A DNA stretch of 6,928 bases, from NCBI GenBank assembly GCA_007126415.1, contig SLBH01000389.1, positions 1 to 6,928 on the forward strand. Reading direction: 5' to 3'. The translations under genes were made by a program, and so were the position numbers. This DNA is from Spirochaetales bacterium (GTDB lineage: Bacteria; Spirochaetota; Spirochaetia; DSM-27196; SLAA01). Positions 1 to 5,993 of the stretch are shown here, in pieces. Each line of letters opens with the position of its first letter. Positions within the stretch are counted from its first letter, which is position 1. The notes beneath the pieces were generated by a model. That model ran no database searches, was not told the DNA's origin, and saw nothing but the letters and a program-made list of their open reading frames with translations.

Positions 1-190
1 CGGCATCCACTGCGCTGTATTGGGCGAGCCAGTACTTGGCGCTGATGCCGGTGGGATGACCGACGATAAGCCCAAGGCTGAAGCGCTCACCGCCGTGTCC
101 GGGACCGCCACCCTCCTGAGCTGCGGGTTGAACCAGTGCAACCCCTACCAACAGCGCGAGCGCGCAAACCATAACTCGACAAGAACGCAT
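1..190 (-). CDS. Exported protein, probable outer-membrane beta-barrel (5' part only)
   Basis: The start of a leftward gene whose C-terminus lies beyond the window edge; 63 codons are visible. Reading from the ATG at 190, the protein begins with a basic stretch (MRSCR), a hydrophobic core (VMVCALALLVGVALV) and a small-residue region (QPAAQ), which together look like a Sec signal peptide cleaved near residue 24. No lipobox cysteine follows, so a lipoprotein is unlikely. The mature part opens with a Gly-rich linker and then FSLGLIVGHPTGISAKYWLA. This resembles the first strands of small outer-membrane barrel proteins that start with a G-x-G-x-x-x-G-x-P-T-G-x-S-x-K-Y-W pattern. A GAGGTG ribosome site sits 5 nt before the ATG, which supports this start over the internal ATG at residue 7. 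The gene is separated from the Fe-S gene upstream by 346 bp, so it probably has its own promoter. The barrel assignment is by pattern only. Confidence 0.7.
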   Translation of the reverse strand, partial: MRSCRVMVCALALLVGVALVQPAAQEGGGPGHGGERFSLGLIVGHPTGISAKYWLAQYSAVDA

Positions 191-536
191 AACCACACCT
201 CGCTTTCCCAAGTTCCTTTTGTCTTGCTGACCCGCCCGATGCGGGACTCCATTACCGACGCCCGCCGAACGGCGAGTGACATACCTAATATACATCCAAA
301 ACGGTGCAGTCGAATAGCAGTATGCGCGTTGTGCGCAACAATGCCGAATCGGAGGTGTTACGTCGGCTCGGCGGGGGCTGCTCCGTGGCGGTTCCGCTCG
401 GCCCTTTTCCGGAAGCCCTCACAGCGTATATGCTGGATAGTGACACGAGTTTTGTGGGTGAGCGTTCCCGCAGCCGGAATCATGTCGTTTGCCTCGCCGA
501 GACTTCACCCACAAAACTCGTGTCAGTAGTCAAAAA
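191..536. other. Non-coding spacer between the arc operon and the exported-protein gene
   Basis: This 346-bp stretch holds no gene I can support. From right to left it contains a perfect 21-bp inverted repeat (441-461 / 505-525), a short plus-strand coding-like patch around 322-420 reminiscent of the cofactor loop of porphobilinogen deaminase, and two small GC hairpins (231-245 and 263-274). An AT-rich patch (281-300) could hold the promoter of the leftward exported-protein gene. Read on the minus strand it offers TATATT (287-292) as a -10 element, but no good -35 element lies at the right distance, so I do not list it as a promoter. Two open frames cross this stretch on the plus strand. Both lack convincing ribosome sites and overlap the inverted repeat or the signal-peptide gene. 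Confidence 0.6.
441..525. repeat. Perfect 21-bp inverted repeat with 43-nt loop
   Basis: Positions 441-461 (beginning TGACACGAG and ending GTGGGTGA) are exactly the reverse complement of 505-525. The arms match at all 21 positions and the loop is 462-504. The right arm begins 12 nt after the stop codon of the Fe-S gene, so the operon transcript would carry a very stable stem at its 3' end. No T-run follows on either strand, so this is not a standard intrinsic terminator. It may be a 3' stabiliser or processing site, a copy of a dispersed hairpin repeat, or the remains of a small mobile element. The arms contain TTTTGTGGG and are less GC-rich than the flanks. Confidence 0.85.
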
Positions 537-1838
537 CTACAGCGGCGCCGAGGAGTTTCGCGAGTAGAACTCGATCAGCCTCGCGAGGTAGCGCGACTTC
601 ATCTGTTCGCCGGCGAGTGCACGCTTGACCGGGGGCAGGCGCAGAATCGCGCCGAGTATCGCGGCTAACGCGCGGTGGCTCGCGAGTAGCTGGTTGTCGA
701 AGATCAAGTTCTGCAGCTTTCCGCGCTCGATCGCCATCACGACCGCCCGGTGAACGTTGTCCACCGGTGTGAAGACGCGCTCTTCGCGGGGCTCCAGGTG
801 CATAGCGTTGTCGCGACACGCTCGTACGCAGACCCCACAGCCGAGACAGGCGTCCTCGAGCACCTGCGCCGGCTTGCGCTTCGGCCGCTTCGGATCGTTC
901 GCGCCGACGAGCGCGACGGCTTGCACCGGGCAGACTTCGACGCACCGGCCGCATCCGGTACAGTTCTTGTCGTGAACCTTGGGGATGAAGTTTGTGGTAT
1001 GAACCGGCTGCAGGATGCCGTACTTGCGCGCCGCGATCATCGCCTCGCAACAGCACCCGCAACAGTTGCAGATGAAGTTCACCCTGCGTTGAACGTTCTC
1101 GCCGAACTGGACAAGGTTGTTCTCATACGCTTGATCGAGCAACTCGAGACATTCCGAGGTCTCGATCGACCGTGCGTACCCGTGTTTCGTTAGTGACTCG
1201 GCGCTGCTGTTGAACGTCATGCAGATATCCATCGGAGCATTGCAGGCGCGTCCCATATGCTCCATCTTGTGCCGGCAGTAGCACATGCCGACGCCGATAT
1301 GCGTCGCGGTCTTCACTACCTCGGTAGCGCGTTCGTAATCGAGCACCGTCAGCGCGTGATCGTCTGAGAGAGCGTTTTCATTGACAAATACCCGCCCGAG
1401 CTGAGTCTCGCCGTCCACGAAGAGGCTGCGTATGAACTCCTCCTCCTGGTTTATGTACTGATAGTACAACTCCGCGAGCGCCTTCTGATCGATGTCGCCT
1501 CGCAGCCGCATCATCGAGAACTCGAAAAACCCCGCCATCGGCGGCGGGAGCGTGTAGATGTTTTCTCCGCCTCTCTCAACGTCTACAAGCAACGCGCGCG
1601 ACGCCAAGCGCTCGAGCGTCTTTCGCACTTCGGCTTCCGGTTGATTCAAGCTCCGGGCCGCCTCGGCCGCTGTAAACGGCTTAATCGGCAGCTGAGCGAT
1701 AAACGCCGCCTCGTTTTCGTTCACCAGGACCTGCAGTATCCGATAGAGCGTTTCTGAAGGCGGCGCCCCTTGGGGAAAGCGGTTGAGACGCTCTACCAGG
1801 TTTTCGTAAGACGATCTTTTCAGTGTTCTGTGAGCCAT
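537..1838 (-). CDS. Winged-helix-like protein with two 4Fe-4S ferredoxin motifs, third gene of the arc operon
   Basis: This 433-residue protein has no function I can name. Residues about 28-100 look like a winged helix: SETLYRILQVLV, then FTAAEAARSLNQPEAEVRKT, and an IYTLPPP wing followed by GFFEFSMM. A middle region has paired cysteines (C186, C188, C199, C206 in a CYCRH...C-x6-C arrangement) and a dense cluster, CNCCGCCC, at 257-264. Two classical ferredoxin motifs follow: C293-x2-C296-x2-C299-x3-C303-P and C331-x2-C334-x2-C337-x3-C341. Each can bind one 4Fe-4S cluster. There is no signal peptide or membrane segment, so it should be cytoplasmic. It starts 20 nt after arcB, with GGTAGGTG 4 nt before its ATG, so it is very likely cotranscribed with arcAB. 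A redox-responsive regulator or an electron carrier are both open possibilities. The domain calls are firm for the ferredoxin part and moderate for the winged helix. Confidence 0.88.
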   Translation of the reverse strand: MAHRTLKRSSYENLVERLNRFPQGAPPSETLYRILQVLVNENEAAFIAQLPIKPFTAAEAARSLNQPEAEVRKTLERLASRALLVDVERGGENIYTLPPPMAGFFEFSMMRLRGDIDQKALAELYYQYINQEEEFIRSLFVDGETQLGRVFVNENALSDDHALTVLDYERATEVVKTATHIGVGMCYCRHKMEHMGRACNAPMDICMTFNSSAESLTKHGYARSIETSECLELLDQAYENNLVQFGENVQRRVNFICNCCGCCCEAMIAARKYGILQPVHTTNFIPKVHDKNCTGCGRCVEVCPVQAVALVGANDPKRPKRKPAQVLEDACLGCGVCVRACRDNAMHLEPREERVFTPVDNVHRAVVMAIERGKLQNLIFDNQLLASHRALAAILGAILRLPPVKRALAGEQMKSRYLARLIEFYSRNSSAPL

Positions 1839-1858
1839 TCCACACCTACCCCGATTGC

Positions 1859-2854
1859 TTACAGCATGCCGATCGTCGCGACCATCACCGCTTTAATGGT
1901 GTGCATTCGATTCTCAGCCTCGTCGAAGACCTTCGAGTGCCTGCTGCGGAACACTTCGTCGGTTACCTCCATCTCGCGCAACCCGAACTTCTCGGCGATC
2001 TCGGCGCCGATCTGCGTCTCGGTGTCGTGGAACGCCGGCAAGCAATGTAGGAACAGGACCTCGGGGTTGTTGGTCTTGCGAACCGCCTTCATATCGACCT
2101 GATACGGACTGAGGAGATTGATTCGATGCTCAAACTGCTCTTCTTCACCCATAGAGACCCAGACGTCGGTGTAGATCACATCCGCCCCCGGAAGCCCCTC
2201 GTCGATCGAATCGGTATGTTCGATCCTCGCGCCGCTTTCGCCTGCAGTATCCTCGATTGCACCGAAGACGGTCTTATCGGGGAACAGCTCGCGTGGGCCG
2301 ATACCGACGTAATGCATTCCGAGCTTTGCGGCGCCGATCATCATTGCGTTCGCCATGTTGTTACGAGTATCTCCCATGAACGCGAGCTTCACCTGATGGA
2401 GCGGTTTTGCAAGGTGCTCGGCAATCGTCATGAAATCGGCCAGGATCTGCGTAGGGTGATCGGTATCGGTTAAGCCGTTCCAGACCGGGACCCCGGCGTG
2501 GCGGGCCAAGAGTTCGGCGGTATCCTGGCTGAAACCACGGTACTCGATTCCGTCGTAGTAGCGCCCGAGTACACGCGCGGTGTCCTCCAGCGACTCTTTC
2601 TTGCCCATCTGACTGTTGGAGAGGAAGGTCACGTGACCGCCCTCATCGTAGACCGCAACCTCGAACGCGCAGCGCGTTCGGGTCGAAGCTTTGTCGAAGA
2701 TCAAGACCACGTTCTTGCCGTCGAGCAGACGCGTGCGGACTCCGGCGCGCTTCTTGCGCTTGAGATCTACCGAGAGATCAAGCAGATAGCGGATCTCCTC
2801 GGCGCTGAAATCCTTCAGCGTAAGTAAGTTTCGTCCTCGTAAGTTAAGCGGCAT
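1859..2854 (-). CDS. arcB: Ornithine carbamoyltransferase, likely catabolic
   Basis: This enzyme interconverts citrulline plus phosphate with ornithine plus carbamoyl phosphate. In the arginine deiminase pathway it runs towards carbamoyl phosphate. The 331-residue length is normal for the family. Visible signatures are the carbamoyl-phosphate site S57-T-R-T, H133-P-T-Q, FMGDTRNNM at 159-167, the DxxxSMG ornithine loop at 230-236, and the catalytic H270-C-L-P motif followed by AFHD. The C-terminus (EVFRSRHSKVFDEAENRMHT) is also typical. A strong GGAGG lies 6 nt before the ATG and fixes the start. The gene lies 46 nt after arcA and 20 nt before the Fe-S gene. Sequence alone does not separate catabolic arcB from biosynthetic argF; the direct pairing with arginine deiminase is what favours arcB. 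The cytoplasmic enzyme is normally an oligomer of trimers. Confidence 0.95.
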   Translation of the reverse strand: MPLNLRGRNLLTLKDFSAEEIRYLLDLSVDLKRKKRAGVRTRLLDGKNVVLIFDKASTRTRCAFEVAVYDEGGHVTFLSNSQMGKKESLEDTARVLGRYYDGIEYRGFSQDTAELLARHAGVPVWNGLTDTDHPTQILADFMTIAEHLAKPLHQVKLAFMGDTRNNMANAMMIGAAKLGMHYVGIGPRELFPDKTVFGAIEDTAGESGARIEHTDSIDEGLPGADVIYTDVWVSMGEEEQFEHRINLLSPYQVDMKAVRKTNNPEVLFLHCLPAFHDTETQIGAEIAEKFGLREMEVTDEVFRSRHSKVFDEAENRMHTIKAVMVATIGML

Positions 2855-2860
2855 TCAATT

Positions 2861-2865
2861 CCTCC
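2861..2865 (-). promoter_or_regulatory. Ribosome binding site of arcB
   Basis: On the minus strand GGAGG is followed by AATTGA and then the ATG at 2854, a 6-nt spacing. It is the clearest Shine-Dalgarno match in the operon. Its position in the 46-nt arcA-arcB gap supports independent translation initiation at arcB on the shared mRNA. Confidence 0.8.
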
Positions 2866-2900
2866 AGCTACGTCTGTATGTCTCGGCGGTTTCTCACCCG

Positions 2901-4100
2901 CTACGCCTCGCGCAGCAACGGCATGCTCATGCAGCGCGGCCCGCCTCGGCCGCGAACCAACTCCGAGCCTTCTATCTCAATCACTTCGATACCGTTACTG
3001 CGGAGTTCGCGATTGGAGTTCACGTTGCGATTGTAGGTGATTACCTTCCCAGGCGCGACTGCCAAGGTGTTGGTGCTGTCGTTCCATTGCTCGCGCGCGG
3101 CGCTGAGCGCATCGCCGTTTGAGTTGCGTATCAGCCGAACCGACCGAAGGCCGAGTGCATGCGCGAGCGCCTCGCCTAAGTCCGCGAGCGGCTTCACGGT
3201 GAGGTCGGGTTCGATGCGATACACCGTGATCTCGTTCTCGACGCCGGCGAACACCGTGAAGGCGTCGCGGTCTACCATGGTAAGCACGGTGTCGAGGTGC
3301 ATATACGCGCGCGTTGAAGGAATCCGCACCGCGAGCACCTCCGAAAAACCGTTTTCGAAGAGCCGCGAAGCGAGCTGCTCGATCGCTCCTGGTGAGGTGC
3401 GCGTACTACAGCCGACCGCGACCGCTCGATCGTTCAGTACAAGAACGTCGCCGCCCTCTATGGTGTGTCCCGTGCTCGGGCGGAACCGGTGCAGGCTCGC
3501 GTTCTCGGCGAGCAGCGGATGGTGCTCGCCGAGAAACTCAACCAATGCGCTCTCGCGACTTCGCGCCTGCGTCTTCATAACGTTGATTGAAAGCGTATTG
3601 CCGATCACCACCGCCGGATCGCGGGTGAAGTAGAGATTCGCGAGCGGCGGGATATAAAACGGGTTGTTTTCGCGAATGTAATGGCTCAGCGGCCGTCGAC
3701 CGGGTTCGAACTCGATCTCCTGCTTCTCTATCCCGGTTATTACGGCCTCACAGAGGTGTTTGGGGTTCAAGCTCGATAGGTGTGCCTCGATCGCCTGCGC
3801 CTCCATGGTGCCTTGCAGACCGCATAGCGTGAGCGTTTGCTCGATGAGGCGTTCTACCGAGGCGGGCCGTTGCGAGAGCGTCTCGAGCAGCAACTCTTCG
3901 ATGTAGTACACCGCGCAGCCCGTCTCGGTGAGGATCTGCGCAAACTCCTGGTGCTCACGGCTCATCTTTTCCACCCACGGGATATCCTCGAACAGCATGT
4001 TCTCAAGATGATCCGGGGCCAGCCGCTCGAGTTCACGACCGGGGCGGTGCAACAAGACCGCCCTCAGGCGCCCGACCTCAGAATAGACTCCGATCTGCAT
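2901..4100 (-). CDS. arcA: Arginine deiminase
   Basis: This cytoplasmic enzyme hydrolyses L-arginine to citrulline and ammonia, the first step of the arginine deiminase pathway. The 399-residue length is typical. The N-terminus (GVYSEVGRLRAVLLHRPG) is the usual guanidino-modifying-fold opening. The catalytic residues expected from studied deiminases are all present: D161 in FTRDP, E215 in HTIEGGDVL, H268 and D270 in MHLDTVLTMVD, and the nucleophile C390 in RGGPRCMSMPL. R234 in TRTSP matches the conserved arginine loop. It is the first gene of the leftward operon arcA-arcB-Fe-S gene and has a good promoter at 4146-4174. Its AGGTG ribosome site lies 12 nt before the ATG, which is farther than usual. 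No upstream in-frame start gives a better N-terminus, so this start is kept. Confidence 0.97.
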   Translation of the reverse strand: MQIGVYSEVGRLRAVLLHRPGRELERLAPDHLENMLFEDIPWVEKMSREHQEFAQILTETGCAVYYIEELLLETLSQRPASVERLIEQTLTLCGLQGTMEAQAIEAHLSSLNPKHLCEAVITGIEKQEIEFEPGRRPLSHYIRENNPFYIPPLANLYFTRDPAVVIGNTLSINVMKTQARSRESALVEFLGEHHPLLAENASLHRFRPSTGHTIEGGDVLVLNDRAVAVGCSTRTSPGAIEQLASRLFENGFSEVLAVRIPSTRAYMHLDTVLTMVDRDAFTVFAGVENEITVYRIEPDLTVKPLADLGEALAHALGLRSVRLIRNSNGDALSAAREQWNDSTNTLAVAPGKVITYNRNVNSNRELRSNGIEVIEIEGSELVRGRGGPRCMSMPLLREA

Positions 4101-4145
4101 ATACGATACTCACACCTGTTTCCGGCTGTAGTGCGGACGGCGATC

Positions 4146-4174
4146 ATTGTAACAGCACGAGTGTATCGTCGCAA
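4146..4174 (-). promoter_or_regulatory. Sigma70-type promoter of the arcA operon
   Basis: Reading the minus strand, TTGCGA (4174-4169) and TACAAT (4151-4146) are separated by exactly 17 bp. The -10 element matches the TATAAT consensus at five of six positions and is preceded by TGT, giving an extended -10 (TGnTACAAT). The -35 element matches at four of six positions. Transcription would start near 4139, about 39 nt before the arcA ATG. The promoter lies inside or next to the 5' end of the broken regulator region read on the other strand. A short TCGC/GCGA palindrome (4169-4180) overlaps the -35 element but is too short to call an operator. Confidence 0.65.
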
Positions 4175-4196
4175 ACGCGAAGCCTACGGTGCTGAA

Positions 4197-4776
4197 GTGA
4201 CGCAGCCTTCGGTGGGGCCGGAGTTGTTCTTTGTGTTTCTATGGCTGCTCGAAGAAACCGGTTGGTTCAATGCATCGCTTTGCAAGCCGTTCACCACCGC
4301 CCATACCGGGTTCGGCGTGCCGATCGCTGTGATGCCGAACCGCTCCGATCTGCCGTGCTCAGCGGCGCGGCTACTTCGTTATCTCAACTGTTACGTTACG
4401 GTGCAGCAGGGTGAGGTGTTCGCGATAACCGAGGCGCTTGCGCATCCGGCACGGCCCGGCGTTGCAGCCGCCGGCCGGCCGACAGCGAGATTCTCATCGA
4501 CAGAGAGTATATCATGGTTGCGCTCGGTGCTATCGTGCAAGACTACCCGGAAAACGCTCGGAGCTTGCTCGTGCAAACCGCGGCGCCGGGATTACTGCCG
4601 GAATCTCCGCCGGTTAAGCGTGGTAGGTGACGGAGCGCTGCCGGTGAAGGAGAAGGTGTGCCATCGCGGGGCCCGGCGTCACGATAGACCGCGATAAGAC
4701 CCGCGACAACGGGCGCGACGGGCTCACCAATCGTGAGGTACACTTGGCGCTCGGAAAGCGTATCTTTGCACGATAA
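4197..4776 (+). pseudogene. Broken Crp/Fnr-family transcription regulator (candidate)
   Basis: No single frame spans this region, but protein-like segments in succession match the Crp/Fnr layout. In the first frame, 4197-4480 reads PELFFVFLWLLEETGW, GVPIAVMPNRSD, and then RLLRYL followed by VTVQQGEVFAITEAL; the last part is the GEVFGE-type phosphate-loop region of a cyclic-nucleotide-binding beta-roll. A second frame from 4481 continues DSEILIDREYIMVAL and QDYPENARSLL, the end of that domain (compare the common DSEVLVIDRE and hPELA patterns), and stops at 4628-4630. A third stretch, 4635-4664, reads ALPVKEKVCH, like the linker before the DNA-binding domain. The last frame (4681-4773) reads GLTNREVHLALGKR, like the start of a helix-turn-helix, and ends at TAA 4774-4776. 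Total length fits a regulator of about 195 residues. A frame change falls on CCGGCCGGCC at 4471-4480, where loss of one CCGG would explain it. ArcR, which controls the deiminase operon in Bacillus and Staphylococcus, is of this family. Sequencing errors remain an alternative. Confidence 0.5.
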
Positions 4777-4792
4777 CAACGCAGCACGGCAC

Positions 4793-4800
4793 AGGAGGTG
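4793..4800 (+). promoter_or_regulatory. Ribosome binding site of iadA
   Basis: AGGAGGTG, a near-complete complement of the 16S rRNA 3' end, lies 9 nt before the ATG at 4810. It overlaps an in-frame GTG at 4798, which therefore cannot be the real start. This settles the start at 4810. Confidence 0.85.
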
Positions 4801-4809
4801 TGTACAGTT

Positions 4810-5970
4810 ATGTTTCTCGTGATCAAAAACGCAGACCTATTCTCTCCCGCACCCAACGGAATAACCGATATTCTAATTGCCGGAACACGCATCGTCGCGA
4901 TCGAGCGCGGGCTTCCGGTTCCGGAGGGATTCGGCGGCGAGGTCCTCGACGCCGGCGGCGGGCCGGTGATCCCGGGCCTGATCGACGCTCACGTGCATAT
5001 AGCCGGTGGCGGAGGTGAAGGCGGTCCCGCAACTCGTACACCCGAGTTAAGACTCACCGATATGATCGCAGGAGGGGTCACTACGGTAGTAGGTTGTCTC
5101 GGAACCGACGGGTTCACCCGGTCGGTTGAGTCGGTACTGATGAAAGCCAAGGCGTTGCGAGCCGAAGGGGTGAGCGCGTGGCTCTACACCGGTGCGTATC
5201 AGGTTCCGCCTCCGACGATTACCGGCGAAATCGGGCGCGACATCGCCTTGATCGAGGAGGTGGTTGGGGTGGGCGAGATCGCGGTTTCGGATCATCGCAG
5301 CTCGGTTCCTTCGCCGCAGGAGCTCATACGGATCGCCGAGCACGCCCGTGTGGGAGGAATGCTCGGGGGCAAGGCCGGAGTTGTTAACGTTCACCTCGGC
5401 GACGCAGCCGATCCGTTTCGCCCGATACACGCGGCGGTTGAGGCGAGCGAGCTGAACTACAAGCAGTTCTTGCCGACTCACTGCAACCGTAACCGCTGGA
5501 TCTTTGAAGACGCCAAGGAGTACGGCGTGCTCGGGTGGGTTGATCTCACCGCGGCGTCGTACCCGTATTTCCCGGATGAAGAGATCAAGCCCTCGCGCGC
5601 GATCGCCGACCTACTCCGGGCGGGGGTGCCGCTGTCAAACATCACCATGACCTCCGATGCCTGCGGATCTCTCCCGGGCTACGACAGTGAGGGTAATCTC
5701 GAGCGCCTTGAGATGGGGCTGCCGTCCTCGGTCATTCGCGAGATTCGTGACGCCGTTTTCCAAGACAAGCTTGACCTCGAGACCGCCTTAGCAGTTGCCA
5801 CCGTTAACCCGGCAGCCGTCCTGAAGCTTCCACGGAAAGGCGCCGTTGCGGTCGGTAACGACGCCGATCTCGTTGTGCTCACCAAAGAGCTTGAGGTCTC
5901 GAGCGTCATCGCGAACGGACAGATCATGATGCAGGACGGCGAGATGCTTCGAAAGGGGGCCTACGACTAG
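4810..5970 (+). CDS. iadA: Isoaspartyl (beta-aspartyl) dipeptidase, amidohydrolase superfamily
   Basis: This enzyme hydrolyses dipeptides with an N-terminal beta-linked aspartate, arising from isoaspartate-containing proteins or from cyanophycin as beta-Asp-Arg. It has 386 residues from the ATG at 4810, close to the E. coli enzyme (390). Metal and substrate residues line up with IadA: H61 and H63 in DAHVHI, E70 in the GGGGEGG loop, Y130 in YTGAYQVP, H195 in VNVHLGD, H224 and R227 in LPTHCNRN, and the catalytic D283 and S287 in TSDACGS. The position of the carboxylated bridging lysine (K162 in E. coli) is Glu here, E156 in GEIAVSDHRS, which can still bridge two metals. The C-terminus (GNDADLVVLT) is the usual amidohydrolase small beta-domain. 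The gene is divergent from arcA and begins 33 nt after the last frame of the broken regulator, with which it may once have been cotranscribed. I saw no good promoter of its own. Confidence 0.94.
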   Translation: MFLVIKNADLFSPAPNGITDILIAGTRIVAIERGLPVPEGFGGEVLDAGGGPVIPGLIDAHVHIAGGGGEGGPATRTPELRLTDMIAGGVTTVVGCLGTDGFTRSVESVLMKAKALRAEGVSAWLYTGAYQVPPPTITGEIGRDIALIEEVVGVGEIAVSDHRSSVPSPQELIRIAEHARVGGMLGGKAGVVNVHLGDAADPFRPIHAAVEASELNYKQFLPTHCNRNRWIFEDAKEYGVLGWVDLTAASYPYFPDEEIKPSRAIADLLRAGVPLSNITMTSDACGSLPGYDSEGNLERLEMGLPSSVIREIRDAVFQDKLDLETALAVATVNPAAVLKLPRKGAVAVGNDADLVVLTKELEVSSVIANGQIMMQDGEMLRKGAYD

Positions 5971-5993
5971 GCGTGTCGAGGAGCGCCGACCGG

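Noticed and set aside
231..274. Two short GC hairpins as terminators of the arc operon
   Set aside because: Stems are 4-5 bp without an adjoining T-run on the minus strand, and they lie about 260 bp past the last stop codon.
20..529. A 169-codon open frame on the plus strand
   Set aside because: It runs antisense to the signal-peptide gene, crosses promoter-like DNA and the inverted repeat, has no good ribosome site, and its product has no recognisable features.
523..1062. A 179-codon minus-strand frame inside the Fe-S gene
   Set aside because: Its product is arginine-rich low-complexity sequence typical of an out-of-frame reading of GC-rich coding DNA, and the ferredoxin motifs lie in the other frame.
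4103..4169. ACGATAC / GTATCGT inverted repeat flanking the arcA promoter as an operator
   Set aside because: Arms are 7 bp and 53 bp apart, which is likely by chance in this length of sequence.
3837..4697. A 286-codon plus-strand open frame running from inside arcA into the gap
   Set aside because: The first part is antisense to the well-supported arcA. Only the portion after about 4197 looks protein-like, and that is described as part of the broken regulator.
4738..4777. Promoter for iadA using TTGGCG with TATCTT or GATAAC
   Set aside because: The spacings are 11 and 22 bp, which do not suit sigma70, and no better pair was found.
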